A stretch of 64,000 bases of DNA from an uncultured Pelagibacteraceae bacterium. GTDB taxonomy: Bacteria; Pseudomonadota; Alphaproteobacteria; Pelagibacterales; Pelagibacteraceae. The notes beneath the pieces are model-generated. The model saw only the letters and a list, made by a program, of their open reading frames with translations, was not told the origin of the DNA and made no database searches. How positions within the stretch are numbered: position 1 is the first letter of the stretch; every line of letters starts with the position of its first letter. The position numbers and the translations under genes were made by a program. This document shows positions 56,478 to 64,000 of the stretch, piece by piece. The stretch spans positions 36,714 through 100,713 of the forward strand of contig CACKXS010000003.1 in the NCBI GenBank assembly GCA_902604305.1. The letters run 5' to 3'.

Positions 56478-58405
56478 GATAAACATTCCTCATATTCTTG
56501 CTCTTCGTTTTGTTGATTTTTAGATTTATAAACATTAGCTGTAACATCTGTTAATTTTGCATCATTAACATTTTCAGCCCTCTGAATTGATTTAGATCTA
56601 CAATAATAAAGACTCTTAAGACCTTTCTTCCATGCTTGAAAATGAATTTGGTGTAACTCTTTTTTATGAATATCTGCAGGAACAAAGATATTGATAGATT
56701 GTGCTTGAGATATATGAGGTGTTCTATCTGCACCTAATTCTACAATCCATTTTTGATCAAGTTCAAAAGCTGTTTTAAAAACATCTTTTTCTTGTTGGGT
56801 TAAAAAATCTAAATGAGATACAGAGCCTTGATTAGTTGTAATACTAGACCATGTTTCATCATCATTTTTATTATGTTTTTCAAGTACTTTTTCAAGGTAC
56901 CTATTTCTGACATTAAAAGACCCTGAAAGTGTTTTGTGTGTAAAACTATTGGCTGCAATTGGCTCAACACCTGGTGAAGTTCCTCCACAAATAATTGATA
57001 TCGAAGCTGTAGGAGCAATTGCTGTCTTGTTTGAAAACCTTTCTTTTATTCCATAGTCTGCAGCATCAGGACATGCTCCCCTTTCTTCTGCTAGATCTTT
57101 AGAAGCCCTATCTACATCTTTTTGGATATGTTCAAATATTTTTTTATTCCAAACTTTACTCATAACAGATTCTAATGGAATCATTTTTTGTTGAAAAAAT
57201 GAATGAAGACCCATAACACCTAAGCCTACACTTCTTTCTTTCATAGCTGAATATGTTGCATCACTAAATTCTTCAGGAGCTTTTTCGATGAAGTCTGTTA
57301 AAACATTGTCTAAAAATCTCATTACATCTGGGATAAAGTTTTTATCATCTTTCCATTGGTCGTATTTTTCTATATTTAAAGATGATAAACAACAGACAGC
57401 AGTTCTGTCTCTGCCATCTTTATCAACTCCTGTTGGTAGTGTGATTTCACTACACAAGTTAGAAGTTTTAACTGTTAGTCCGGCAAGCTTATGATGTTGA
57501 GGAATAAGTCTGTTTACTGTATCAATATAAATTATATAAGGTTCTCCAGTTTCAATTCTCGCTGTTAATAATCTTATCCACAAATTTCTAGCAGATACAG
57601 TTGATTGAACTGCTCCATCTTTTGGACTTTTTAGTGCCCATTGTTCATCAAGTTCAACTGCTCTCATAAAAGCATCACTTACAAGTACACCATGATGAAG
57701 ATTTAAAGATTTTCTATTTGGATCACCACCAGTTGGTCTTCTCATTTCAATAAATTCTTCTATTTCTGGATGATCTATTGGAAGATAACATGCTGCAGAA
57801 CCTCTTCTTAGAGAACCTTGGCTAATTGCCATAGTTAAGGAGTCCATTACTTTAATGAAAGGAATTATACCTGAAGTCTTTCCTACTCTTCCAATTTTTT
57901 CGCCGATAGATCTTAGATTTCCCCAATAACTTCCAATACCTCCACCCTTAGCAGCCAACCATACATTTTCACTCCAAAGATCTAATATTCCATGAAGACT
58001 ATCGTTTGCCTCATTTAGAAAACATGAAATTGGTAAGCCTCTTTTAGTTCCTCCATTTGAAAGGACTGGTGTTGCTGGCATGAACCAAAGATTACTAATA
58101 TAATTGTATAATCTTTGAGCGTGTAAATTATCATCAGCATAATGACTTGCTACTCTTGCAAATAAATCTTGAAAAGATTCGTCAAAACCTAAATATCTAT
58201 CGCTTAAAGTTGCTTTTCCAAATGATGTAAGATTTTCATCTTTTGATCGATTAATTTTAATTGTTATACCTTTAGAATTTTGAAATAGCTCAGTTTCATT
58301 ATTTAAAGAGAATAAATCTGGTCTTTTATCTAGATGATTATCCTGGGTAGCTGGTGAAAATTCAGAGACAGCTTTCTTAATGGCTTGAGACAAAACTTTG
58401 TTCAT
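56468..58405 (-). CDS. nrdA: Ribonucleotide reductase class I, alpha subunit (short, no ATP-cone)
   Basis: Catalytic subunit, 645 residues. MPATPVLSNGGTKRGLPISC includes the first redox cysteine, LTVKTSNLCSEITLPTG the NxCxE thiyl-radical loop, and the C-terminal EECLSCQ (C641, C644) is the re-reducing tail. It begins almost directly with the barrel-associated region, so the about 90-residue N-terminal ATP-cone that gives dATP overall control is missing. Operon with nrdB. Divergent from the phosphomannomutase gene. Confidence 0.95.
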   Translation of the reverse strand: MNKVLSQAIKKAVSEFSPATQDNHLDKRPDLFSLNNETELFQNSKGITIKINRSKDENLTSFGKATLSDRYLGFDESFQDLFARVASHYADDNLHAQRLYNYISNLWFMPATPVLSNGGTKRGLPISCFLNEANDSLHGILDLWSENVWLAAKGGGIGSYWGNLRSIGEKIGRVGKTSGIIPFIKVMDSLTMAISQGSLRRGSAACYLPIDHPEIEEFIEMRRPTGGDPNRKSLNLHHGVLVSDAFMRAVELDEQWALKSPKDGAVQSTVSARNLWIRLLTARIETGEPYIIYIDTVNRLIPQHHKLAGLTVKTSNLCSEITLPTGVDKDGRDRTAVCCLSSLNIEKYDQWKDDKNFIPDVMRFLDNVLTDFIEKAPEEFSDATYSAMKERSVGLGVMGLHSFFQQKMIPLESVMSKVWNKKIFEHIQKDVDRASKDLAEERGACPDAADYGIKERFSNKTAIAPTASISIICGGTSPGVEPIAANSFTHKTLSGSFNVRNRYLEKVLEKHNKNDDETWSSITTNQGSVSHLDFLTQQEKDVFKTAFELDQKWIVELGADRTPHISQAQSINIFVPADIHKKELHQIHFQAWKKGLKSLYYCRSKSIQRAENVNDAKLTDVTANVYKSKNQQNEEQEYEECLSCQ

Positions 58406-58560
58406 TTAACTCCCTTATTTTAACAGTTCTTTTGTAAAACAACTAGATGTTGTATGTAGATTTCTTTAATATACTATATAAATTAGAAATCAATAGAACA
58501 TTTATAGAACATAATAAATAAATATCAATAAAAAAATAAAAAAAATATACATATATCAAC
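58406..58560. promoter_or_regulatory. Divergent promoter region nrdA / phosphomannomutase
   Basis: 155 bases, extremely A/T-rich, must hold both promoters. ACAACTAGATGTTGT (58438-58452) is an imperfect inverted repeat and ATACTATATAAAT (58471-58483) is -10-like; neither is a convincing match to the NrdR box. No terminator seen. Confidence 0.4.
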
Positions 58561-60015
58561 ATGAAAAATTCATTAAAAATTGACCCTTATGGCTTTAGAG
58601 AATACGACGCAAGATGGCTTTATGAAAAGAACATAAATCTTTTAGGTATTGAAAATCTTGGAAAAGGCCTGGGAACCCAAATTATAAAACATACAAAAAA
58701 AAATAATCCAAGAGTAACTGTTGGTCACGATTATAGATCGTATAGTGAAGAGATAAAAGAGAACTTAAAAAAAGGACTAATTTCTACAGGATGTTTTGTA
58801 GAAGACTTGGGATTATCATTGTCACCGATGGTTTACTTTGCACAATTTAATTTAAATTCTGATGCAATAGCAATGGTGACTGCGAGTCATAATGAGAATG
58901 GTTGGACTGGTGTTAAAATGGGTATCAAAAAAGGTCTAACACATGCGCAAGAAGAAATGAAAGAATTAAAAGATATAACTTTAAATGAAAAATTCACTAA
59001 AGGAAAAGGAAGTGAAAAAAAGATAAAAGATTTTCAAAAAATTTATAAAGATAATTTAATCCTTAAAAATAAAATTAATAAAAAAATTAAAGCAGTTGTA
59101 GCTTGTGGCAATGGAACGGCAGGTATATTTGCGCCTGATGTGTTAAGAGGGATTGGTTGTGAAGTTATAGAATTAGATTGTAAATTAGACTGGACTTTTC
59201 CAAAATATAATCCAAATCCAGAAGATATGAAAATGTTACATGCAATTAGTAAAGCTGTAAAAGATAATAATGCTGATATTGGTTTTGGATTTGATGGAGA
59301 TGGTGATCGATGTGGAGTAATTGATAATGACGGTAATGAAATTTTTTCAGATAAAATTGGACTTTTAATAGCAAGAGATTTATCGAATACTTATAGTAAT
59401 TCTAAATTTGTAGTAGACGTAAAATCAACTGGGTTATTTTCGACTGATGAAATACTTTTAAAGAATAAATGTGAGACTATTTATTGGAAAACTGGACACT
59501 CTTATATAAAAAGAAAAGTAAATAATGAAAAAGCATTAGCTGGTTTTGAAAAAAGTGGACATTTCTTTTTTAATCCACCTTTAGGATATGGTTATGATGA
59601 TGGTATAAATTCAGCCATTCAAGTGTGTAAATTGTTAAACAACACAGAAAAAAAAATGAGTGAACAAATAAAAGAATTACAAAAAACTTATCAAACGCCT
59701 ACTATGTCACCTTATTGTAAGGATGAAGAAAAATATGAAGTAATTATTGATATAACAAAAAAAATAGAAGAAACAAAAAAAAACAAAACTAAAATTGATA
59801 ATCAAGAAATTACAAATGTATTAACTGTTAATGGAGTAAGATTCTCTTTTGAAGATGGTTCGTGGGGTTTAATAAGAGCCTCATCAAATGTTCCATCATT
59901 AGTTGTTGTTATAGAAAGTCCGACTTCAGATAAAAGAATAAAGAAAATTTTTGAATTTATAGATAATCTACTCAAAAGTACTGGGAAGATTGGTGAGTAC
60001 GATCAAAAGATTTAA
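58561..60015 (+). CDS. Phosphomannomutase/phosphoglucomutase
   Basis: Alpha-D-phosphohexomutase family, 484 residues. The phosphoserine loop MVTASHNENGWTGVKMG has its Ser near residue 108; the metal loop FGFDGDGDRCGVID is near 246; the sugar-specificity loop GFEKSGHFFF follows, and the phosphate-binding SSNVPSL lies near the C-terminus. Interconverts mannose- or glucose-6-P and -1-P for envelope sugars; which one cannot be decided. Its stop touches the convergent dctM stop with no gap. Confidence 0.9.
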   Translation: MKNSLKIDPYGFREYDARWLYEKNINLLGIENLGKGLGTQIIKHTKKNNPRVTVGHDYRSYSEEIKENLKKGLISTGCFVEDLGLSLSPMVYFAQFNLNSDAIAMVTASHNENGWTGVKMGIKKGLTHAQEEMKELKDITLNEKFTKGKGSEKKIKDFQKIYKDNLILKNKINKKIKAVVACGNGTAGIFAPDVLRGIGCEVIELDCKLDWTFPKYNPNPEDMKMLHAISKAVKDNNADIGFGFDGDGDRCGVIDNDGNEIFSDKIGLLIARDLSNTYSNSKFVVDVKSTGLFSTDEILLKNKCETIYWKTGHSYIKRKVNNEKALAGFEKSGHFFFNPPLGYGYDDGINSAIQVCKLLNNTEKKMSEQIKELQKTYQTPTMSPYCKDEEKYEVIIDITKKIEETKKNKTKIDNQEITNVLTVNGVRFSFEDGSWGLIRASSNVPSLVVVIESPTSDKRIKKIFEFIDNLLKSTGKIGEYDQKI

Positions 60016-61323
60016 TTATATTTTTTGAATCATTTGTTTTGGAAGCCATAGAGCGATTTCGGGAAATATTATTATGATTATTACAGCTAATACCATTAAT
60101 AGAAAAAGTGGAAATGCACTTTTTGCAATATATCCCATGTCTTTGCCAGCCATGCCTTGAAGCACAAAAAGATTAAAGCCTACTGGTGGAGTGATTTGGG
60201 CCATTTCAACAACCACTACTAAAAAAATACCAAACCAAATCATATCGAAACCAGCTTGTCTTATCATTGGCTCTATAATTGCCATTGTTAAAACAACAGC
60301 TGATATTCCGTCTAAAAACATTCCCAAAATAATATAAAATATAGTTAAAACAAAAATTAATGCATATGGTGAAAGGCTCATTTCTTGTATCCAAATCGCT
60401 AAATTTCTTGGAAGACCTGTAAAGCCCATCGCTAGAGATAAAAATGTTGAGCCTGCTAAAATAAAAGCAATCATACAAGAAGTTTTTGTCGCTCCTAATA
60501 ATGATTCCTTAAAAGTTTTTAAATTCAAACTTTTTTGAAAGTAAGATAAAGCAAGTGCTCCAACTACACCTAAAGATGCAGCTTCGGTGGCTGTTGCAAC
60601 ACCAGTATATATTGAACCAATTACACCTAATATTAAAAGTATCACAGGCAACAATTGTTTTGATTTTTTAATTTTATCTAAAAGAGAAGATGTTTCATGT
60701 ATTTTTGGCATAATTTTATGATTTGCTAGTGACCAAATGATTACATATGACATAAAAATCAAAGCAATCATTATTCCAGGAAAAATTCCTGCTATAAACA
60801 ATTTTGCTATAGATTCTTGTACAGTCACACCATAAATAATTAAAATAATTGAAGGTGGTATCAATAATCCCAAAGTTCCAGAGCCTGCTAAGCTGCCGAG
60901 CAATATTTTTTCTGGGTATTTTCTTTTTCTAAGTTCTGGAATTGACATTTTTCCAACTGTTGCAACTGTTGCAGCTGACGATCCTGAAATTGCCGCAAAA
61001 AGAGCACATCCAACTACATTAACGTGAATCAATCCTCCAGGAAGCTTCTGCATCCAAGGTGACAAACCTTTAAATAAATTTTCAGATAATTTTGTTCTAA
61101 AAAGAATTTCCCCCATCCATACAAAAAGAGGTAATGCTGTCAAAGTCCAAGAAGATGAAGTGCCCCATATTGTAGTTGCCATAGCATCTCCAACTGGTCT
61201 TGATGTAAAAAGCATCATTCCTATTGTGGAAACACCAATCATGCTTATTGCGACCCAAATTCCGCTTCCCAAAAAGAACAACAAAACAGTAATAAAAAAA
61301 ATTGTTAATAAAATTTCAGGCAT
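60016..61323 (-). CDS. dctM: TRAP transporter large membrane subunit
   Basis: 435 residues with about 12 hydrophobic segments, DctM family. Typical stretches: TLTALPLFVWMGEILFRTKL, GCALFAAISGSSAATVATVG, GSLAGSGTLGLLIPPSIILI and ITPPVGFNLFVLQG. Sodium-driven uptake of organic acids with DctQ and DctP. Overlaps dctQ by 8 bases. Confidence 0.96.
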   Translation of the reverse strand: MPEILLTIFFITVLLFFLGSGIWVAISMIGVSTIGMMLFTSRPVGDAMATTIWGTSSSWTLTALPLFVWMGEILFRTKLSENLFKGLSPWMQKLPGGLIHVNVVGCALFAAISGSSAATVATVGKMSIPELRKRKYPEKILLGSLAGSGTLGLLIPPSIILIIYGVTVQESIAKLFIAGIFPGIMIALIFMSYVIIWSLANHKIMPKIHETSSLLDKIKKSKQLLPVILLILGVIGSIYTGVATATEAASLGVVGALALSYFQKSLNLKTFKESLLGATKTSCMIAFILAGSTFLSLAMGFTGLPRNLAIWIQEMSLSPYALIFVLTIFYIILGMFLDGISAVVLTMAIIEPMIRQAGFDMIWFGIFLVVVVEMAQITPPVGFNLFVLQGMAGKDMGYIAKSAFPLFLLMVLAVIIIIIFPEIALWLPKQMIQKI

Positions 61324-61804
61324 TAGATTTATTTAAAATTGTTAAAATAAATTGATGAAGAATGCATATAAAAAAAACTGATGAACCAATCGCAACACTA
61401 GTTTGAGGTATCCAGACCAATATTTCATCAGCTCCTTCACTTCTTTCTTGAAATTTATAAGATATGATAAGCATTTTAATAAAATAAAACGCTAAATATC
61501 CTGAAAAAAAGCTGGCGATCATTAAACACCATGTTTCTAAATATTTTTTTTTACTACCTTCTACTTTTTCTAAGAAAAGTGTAATTCTTATATGGCCTCC
61601 TTCAACAAAAGTATAAGCTAAAGCAAAAAATGAAGATGCAGCCATACAGTATCCTGAGTACTCGGCTAGGCCTCTAATATAGAAACCAAAAATTCTTGAG
61701 GCTATTCCAATTAAAATAAAACCTGCAACTAAAATTAAAAAAAAAGCTGCTATATATCCTGAATATTTATAAATACTTTTTAGATTATCGTTTAGTTTAG
61801 ACAT
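61316..61804 (-). CDS. dctQ: TRAP transporter small membrane subunit
   Basis: 162 residues with four hydrophobic helices and the DctQ-type central FVEGGHIRITLFLEKVEG. Forms the membrane pair with DctM. Its ATG at 61804 comes directly after the U-run of the terminator behind dctP, leaving no room for a Shine-Dalgarno site, so its translation is expected to be weak. Confidence 0.9.
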   Translation of the reverse strand: MSKLNDNLKSIYKYSGYIAAFFLILVAGFILIGIASRIFGFYIRGLAEYSGYCMAASSFFALAYTFVEGGHIRITLFLEKVEGSKKKYLETWCLMIASFFSGYLAFYFIKMLIISYKFQERSEGADEILVWIPQTSVAIGSSVFFICILHQFILTILNKSNA

Positions 61805-61806
61805 AT

Positions 61807-61835
61807 AAAAAGGCCGTTTATTTAACGGCCTTTTT
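61807..61835 (-). terminator. Intrinsic terminator between dctP and dctQ
   Basis: AAAAAGGCCGTT-TATTT-AACGGCCTTTTT: a 12-bp perfect stem, 7 of them in GGCCGTT, with a 5-base loop and T5 tail. It lies 13 bases after the dctP stop, inside the dctPQM operon, so it probably lets the binding protein be made in excess over the membrane parts. Symmetrical, so it could act on either strand. Confidence 0.85.
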
Positions 61836-61848
61836 AATTATATTAATT

Positions 61849-62823
61849 TTATTTGTATGCAGCAAGCACACTAGCGCCTCTAGATCCAGCTTTTGCTTTC
61901 CACTCATCAGCCATAGTTGCTCCAACTTTTTGAAAATGTTTTTCTAAAGCTGAATTAACTTTACCAACTTTCATACCTGCGTCAGCAAGAGCTTTTTTAT
62001 CAGCAACATTACCTTTTTTAGATAAATCCCAGCCTTTTTTTTCGGCTATTGCTGCTTCAGACATAATAAGTTTTTGAGTTGCGGAATCTAATTTATTCCA
62101 AGCATCTTTGTTAACGATTACCATATTTTTTGGAAACCAAGCTGCAATATCATAAAAATATCCAACACCATTTTCCCAAATTTTACTATTTTTACCTGTT
62201 GTTGGTGATGTAATCATGCTTTCTACAGCTCCAGTTGAAAAAGCCTGACTAATTTCAGCTGCTTCGATCTTTGTTGGAGCCATTCCTGTCAGCTCAGCTA
62301 TTCTTATAGTTGCTGAGTTGTAAGCTCTAAATTTTAAACCCTTAAGATCAGCAGTACTATTAATTTCTTTTTTACTGTACAGACCTTGTGCTGGCCATGG
62401 AACAGCATATAAAAACACAAGTCCTTTAGCATCAAGACCTTTTACTATTTCTTTTTTCGAAGCTTGATAAAGTTTCATAGCATCATCATAGCTGGTCGCT
62501 AAAAAAGGTTGCGAGTCAACCTCTAACAATGGATCTTCTTTTCCAAGTGCTGACATAAACCTTTCCCCTATTTGAGCTTGACCAGTTCTAACAGCTCTAA
62601 AAATTTCGCCACCTTTGTATAATGATCCACCTGGGTGAGCTACAATAGTTAGTTTCCCACCACTTTTTTCTGAAACATTTTTGGCAAATTCTGTAGCATT
62701 TGCGGAATGAAAATTTCCAGCTCCATAAGCAAGAGCAAAATCCCATTTTTCAGCTGACATCGCAAAATTTGAATTTAACAAGAATGCAAAAAATATTACT
62801 AATAATTTATTTAATAGTTTCAT
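61849..62823 (-). CDS. dctP: TRAP transporter substrate-binding protein
   Basis: Periplasmic DctP-family solute receptor, 324 residues with a signal peptide (cleavage near NFAMSA-EK). The DctP signature region is LKGLKFRAYNSATIRIAELT near residues 165-184, with the conserved arginine that binds the ligand carboxylate, and EISQAFSTGAVESMITSP follows. Ligand is probably an organic acid; not assignable from sequence. Promoter-proximal gene of dctP-(terminator)-dctQ-dctM. Confidence 0.95.
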   Translation of the reverse strand: MKLLNKLLVIFFAFLLNSNFAMSAEKWDFALAYGAGNFHSANATEFAKNVSEKSGGKLTIVAHPGGSLYKGGEIFRAVRTGQAQIGERFMSALGKEDPLLEVDSQPFLATSYDDAMKLYQASKKEIVKGLDAKGLVFLYAVPWPAQGLYSKKEINSTADLKGLKFRAYNSATIRIAELTGMAPTKIEAAEISQAFSTGAVESMITSPTTGKNSKIWENGVGYFYDIAAWFPKNMVIVNKDAWNKLDSATQKLIMSEAAIAEKKGWDLSKKGNVADKKALADAGMKVGKVNSALEKHFQKVGATMADEWKAKAGSRGASVLAAYK

Positions 62824-63006
62824 GTTCCCTCCATTTATAATTAATTTAATTCAATATGAAGATGAATTAATTGCAATAAAAAAAGTATTATATTCAAGTA
62901 TAAATTGATTAGATGCATAAAACAGAACGCCACTTATCAGTATAACAATAATTTACACGTATAACTTGTTAAAATTTTTTAAGAGAATCGAATAAAAGAA
63001 ACTTAA

Positions 63007-63045
63007 GGGGCGGTAGAGGGAGACTGAAACCGCCTCTTTTTTTTT
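63007..63045 (+). terminator. Plus-strand intrinsic terminator without an obvious gene
   Basis: GGGGCGGT (63007-63014) pairs with ACCGCCTC (63029-63036) over 8 bp with one G-U, loop of 14 bases, followed by T9 on the plus strand. On the minus strand there is no comparable U-run, so it does not look like a terminator for the TauE gene. It therefore points to a plus-strand transcript in the 62824-63006 gap, where no open reading frame is seen. The T-run overlaps the TauE stop codon. Confidence 0.6.
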
Positions 63046-63877
63046 ATAAATTTAAATATCTATAAATAAAAACAGTTCCAACAACATATAAAAAAATTCC
63101 AAAAAAAGCCTGAACTTTTGTTTTATCTATTCTGTGCACAGTATTTGCTCCGATCCTTGCCATAAATGTAGTAATTGGAATAAATATTAAAAATGCAGGA
63201 ATATTTATAAATCCAATACTTAAAGGCAAATTAGCATCTAAAAAAGAGCCTGAAATTAAAAAACCAATAGCTCCAACTAAAGCAATAACTAGTCCTATTG
63301 TTGCAGCACTACCAATTGCTTTTTTTATAGGATAACCAAAATATCTTAGAACAGGAACATTCATAATTGCTCCTCCAATTCCCATTGAAGCAGAAATAAA
63401 TCCAGATGACAAGCCAGCAATTATTCTTGATAAAAGATTAAATTTCTTTTTAGAATTAATGATCTTATTAGAGCTCAGTAATAGGTAAGTTCCTAAAAAG
63501 TAAACAACCACTGAAAAGAATAAAACTAATCCTTTTGTTTGCATTAATGCAGCAAAAACAGTTCCTGCTAAAACTCCAATTATTACAAAAATTATGTAAG
63601 TTTTTATTATATTAAGATCTACATAATTATTTTTTTTATGGGTTAGGACAGAAGATAGCGATGTTGGAACGATTATAGAAAAAGAGGTACCTACTGCTAA
63701 GTGCATTATGTAAGACTTATCTATATTTAAAGTTTCAAATATAAAAAATAGAAAAGGAACTGTAATTAATCCCCCTCCAATTCCAAATAAGCCAGCAAAA
63801 AAACCTACTGGAAAGGCTGTTAGGATCATTAAAAAAATAAAAAATGAATATTCGTTTGATAAAATTGAACTAATCAA
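63044..63877 (-). CDS. TauE/SafE-family membrane permease
   Basis: 277 residues, about eight transmembrane segments in two homologous halves: FPVGFFAGLFGIGGGLITVP near residues 23-42 and SGFISASMGIGGAIMNVPVL in the second half carry the repeated G-IGGG--P motif. The family exports or imports sulphite, sulphonates or other small anions. Starts with TTG at 63877, with AAGG 6 bases upstream, overlapping the end of the preceding gene by 8 bases; the next ATG (63829) would cut the first helix. Confidence 0.88.
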   Translation of the reverse strand: MISSILSNEYSFFIFLMILTAFPVGFFAGLFGIGGGLITVPFLFFIFETLNIDKSYIMHLAVGTSFSIIVPTSLSSVLTHKKNNYVDLNIIKTYIIFVIIGVLAGTVFAALMQTKGLVLFFSVVVYFLGTYLLLSSNKIINSKKKFNLLSRIIAGLSSGFISASMGIGGAIMNVPVLRYFGYPIKKAIGSAATIGLVIALVGAIGFLISGSFLDANLPLSIGFINIPAFLIFIPITTFMARIGANTVHRIDKTKVQAFFGIFLYVVGTVFIYRYLNL

Positions 63878-64000
63878 TTTGACCTTCTAGTCGTGCTTGA
63901 GGAGCTAATTTAACTTTATCCATTATATGGTCTATCTTTTTTACATCCGCATCTCTTACACATAAATTTTCACTTAAATATCTTTTCCAAAAATTAGATC
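63870..64000 (-). CDS. C-terminal end of an unidentified gene (cut by window edge)
   Basis: An open frame enters from the right edge and ends with TAG at 63870. The last 43 residues include FWKRYLSENLCVRDADVKKI and MDKVKLAPQARLEGQID. No family recognised from so short a piece. It overlaps the TauE/SafE start by 8 bases, so the two are probably in one operon. Confidence 0.6.
   Translation of the reverse strand, partial: SNFWKRYLSENLCVRDADVKKIDHIMDKVKLAPQARLEGQID

Noticed and set aside
58432-58485. Possible NrdR box before nrdA
   Set aside because: Only partial likeness to ACACTATATATTGTGT; A/T-rich DNA gives such matches by chance, and no paired second box at the usual spacing.

Overview
This window reads as a chromosome segment from a SAR11-clade marine alphaproteobacterium (Pelagibacterales). 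The DNA is strongly A+T-rich. Intergenic spaces are tiny or absent, many genes overlap by 1-8 bases, and the family repertoire fits that clade: tandem glycine riboswitch on gcvT, purS/purQ/purL set, class II DAHP synthase, TRAP transporter, and a fused rpoBC/str ribosomal cluster. The species assignment is inference from gene content; no search was run.

Bases 1-15.9 kb (minus strand) hold one long information-processing cluster, in transcription order: tRNA-Tyr, tRNA-Gly, tuf, tRNA-Trp, secE, nusG, rplK, rplA, rplJ, rplL, rpoB, rpoC, then after a promoter and folded leader rpsL, rpsG, fusA and the start of rpsJ. From 16 to 17.7 kb come rlmB and tRNA-Thr (plus strand), then nadK and tRNA-Leu(UAA) (minus strand).

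Bases 17.7-22.2 kb form a small genomic island. It is bounded on one side by the intact tRNA-Leu and on the other by a 35-bp exact copy of the tRNA interior. A second pair of about 30-bp direct repeats lies just inside. The cargo is a lipoprotein and small exported proteins, a DUF4116-like protein, a frameshifted small gene, two proteins with PD-(D/E)XK nuclease-like motifs, a possible DNA-binding partner and two unknowns. No integrase is visible.

Bases 22.2-26.7 kb hold the glycine cleavage operon gcvT-gcvH-gcvP under a tandem glycine riboswitch. A 12-bp inverted repeat brackets aptamer 2 and covers the gcvT start codon, so the probable switching mechanism can be read directly. Bases 26.8-33.6 kb encode a 1981-residue exported coiled-coil protein and a smaller exported partner. 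Next are a gamma-glutamylcyclotransferase-like protein, a CinA-type domain, sfsA and map, then the purine run purB-purC-purS-purQ-purL followed by bolA and grxD.

Bases 42.1-51.1 kb (minus strand) carry rpsD, a TrmJ-like methyltransferase, citramalate synthase, cysS, nadE, class II DAHP synthase, glmS and a glmU that has only its C-terminal acetyltransferase half. Bases 51.2-55.5 kb (plus strand) carry gph and the 2-methylcitrate cycle genes prpD-prpB-prpC. Then come nrdA-nrdB, a phosphomannomutase/phosphoglucomutase, a TRAP transporter (dctP, terminator, dctQ, dctM), a TauE/SafE permease and the tail of an unidentified gene at the right edge.
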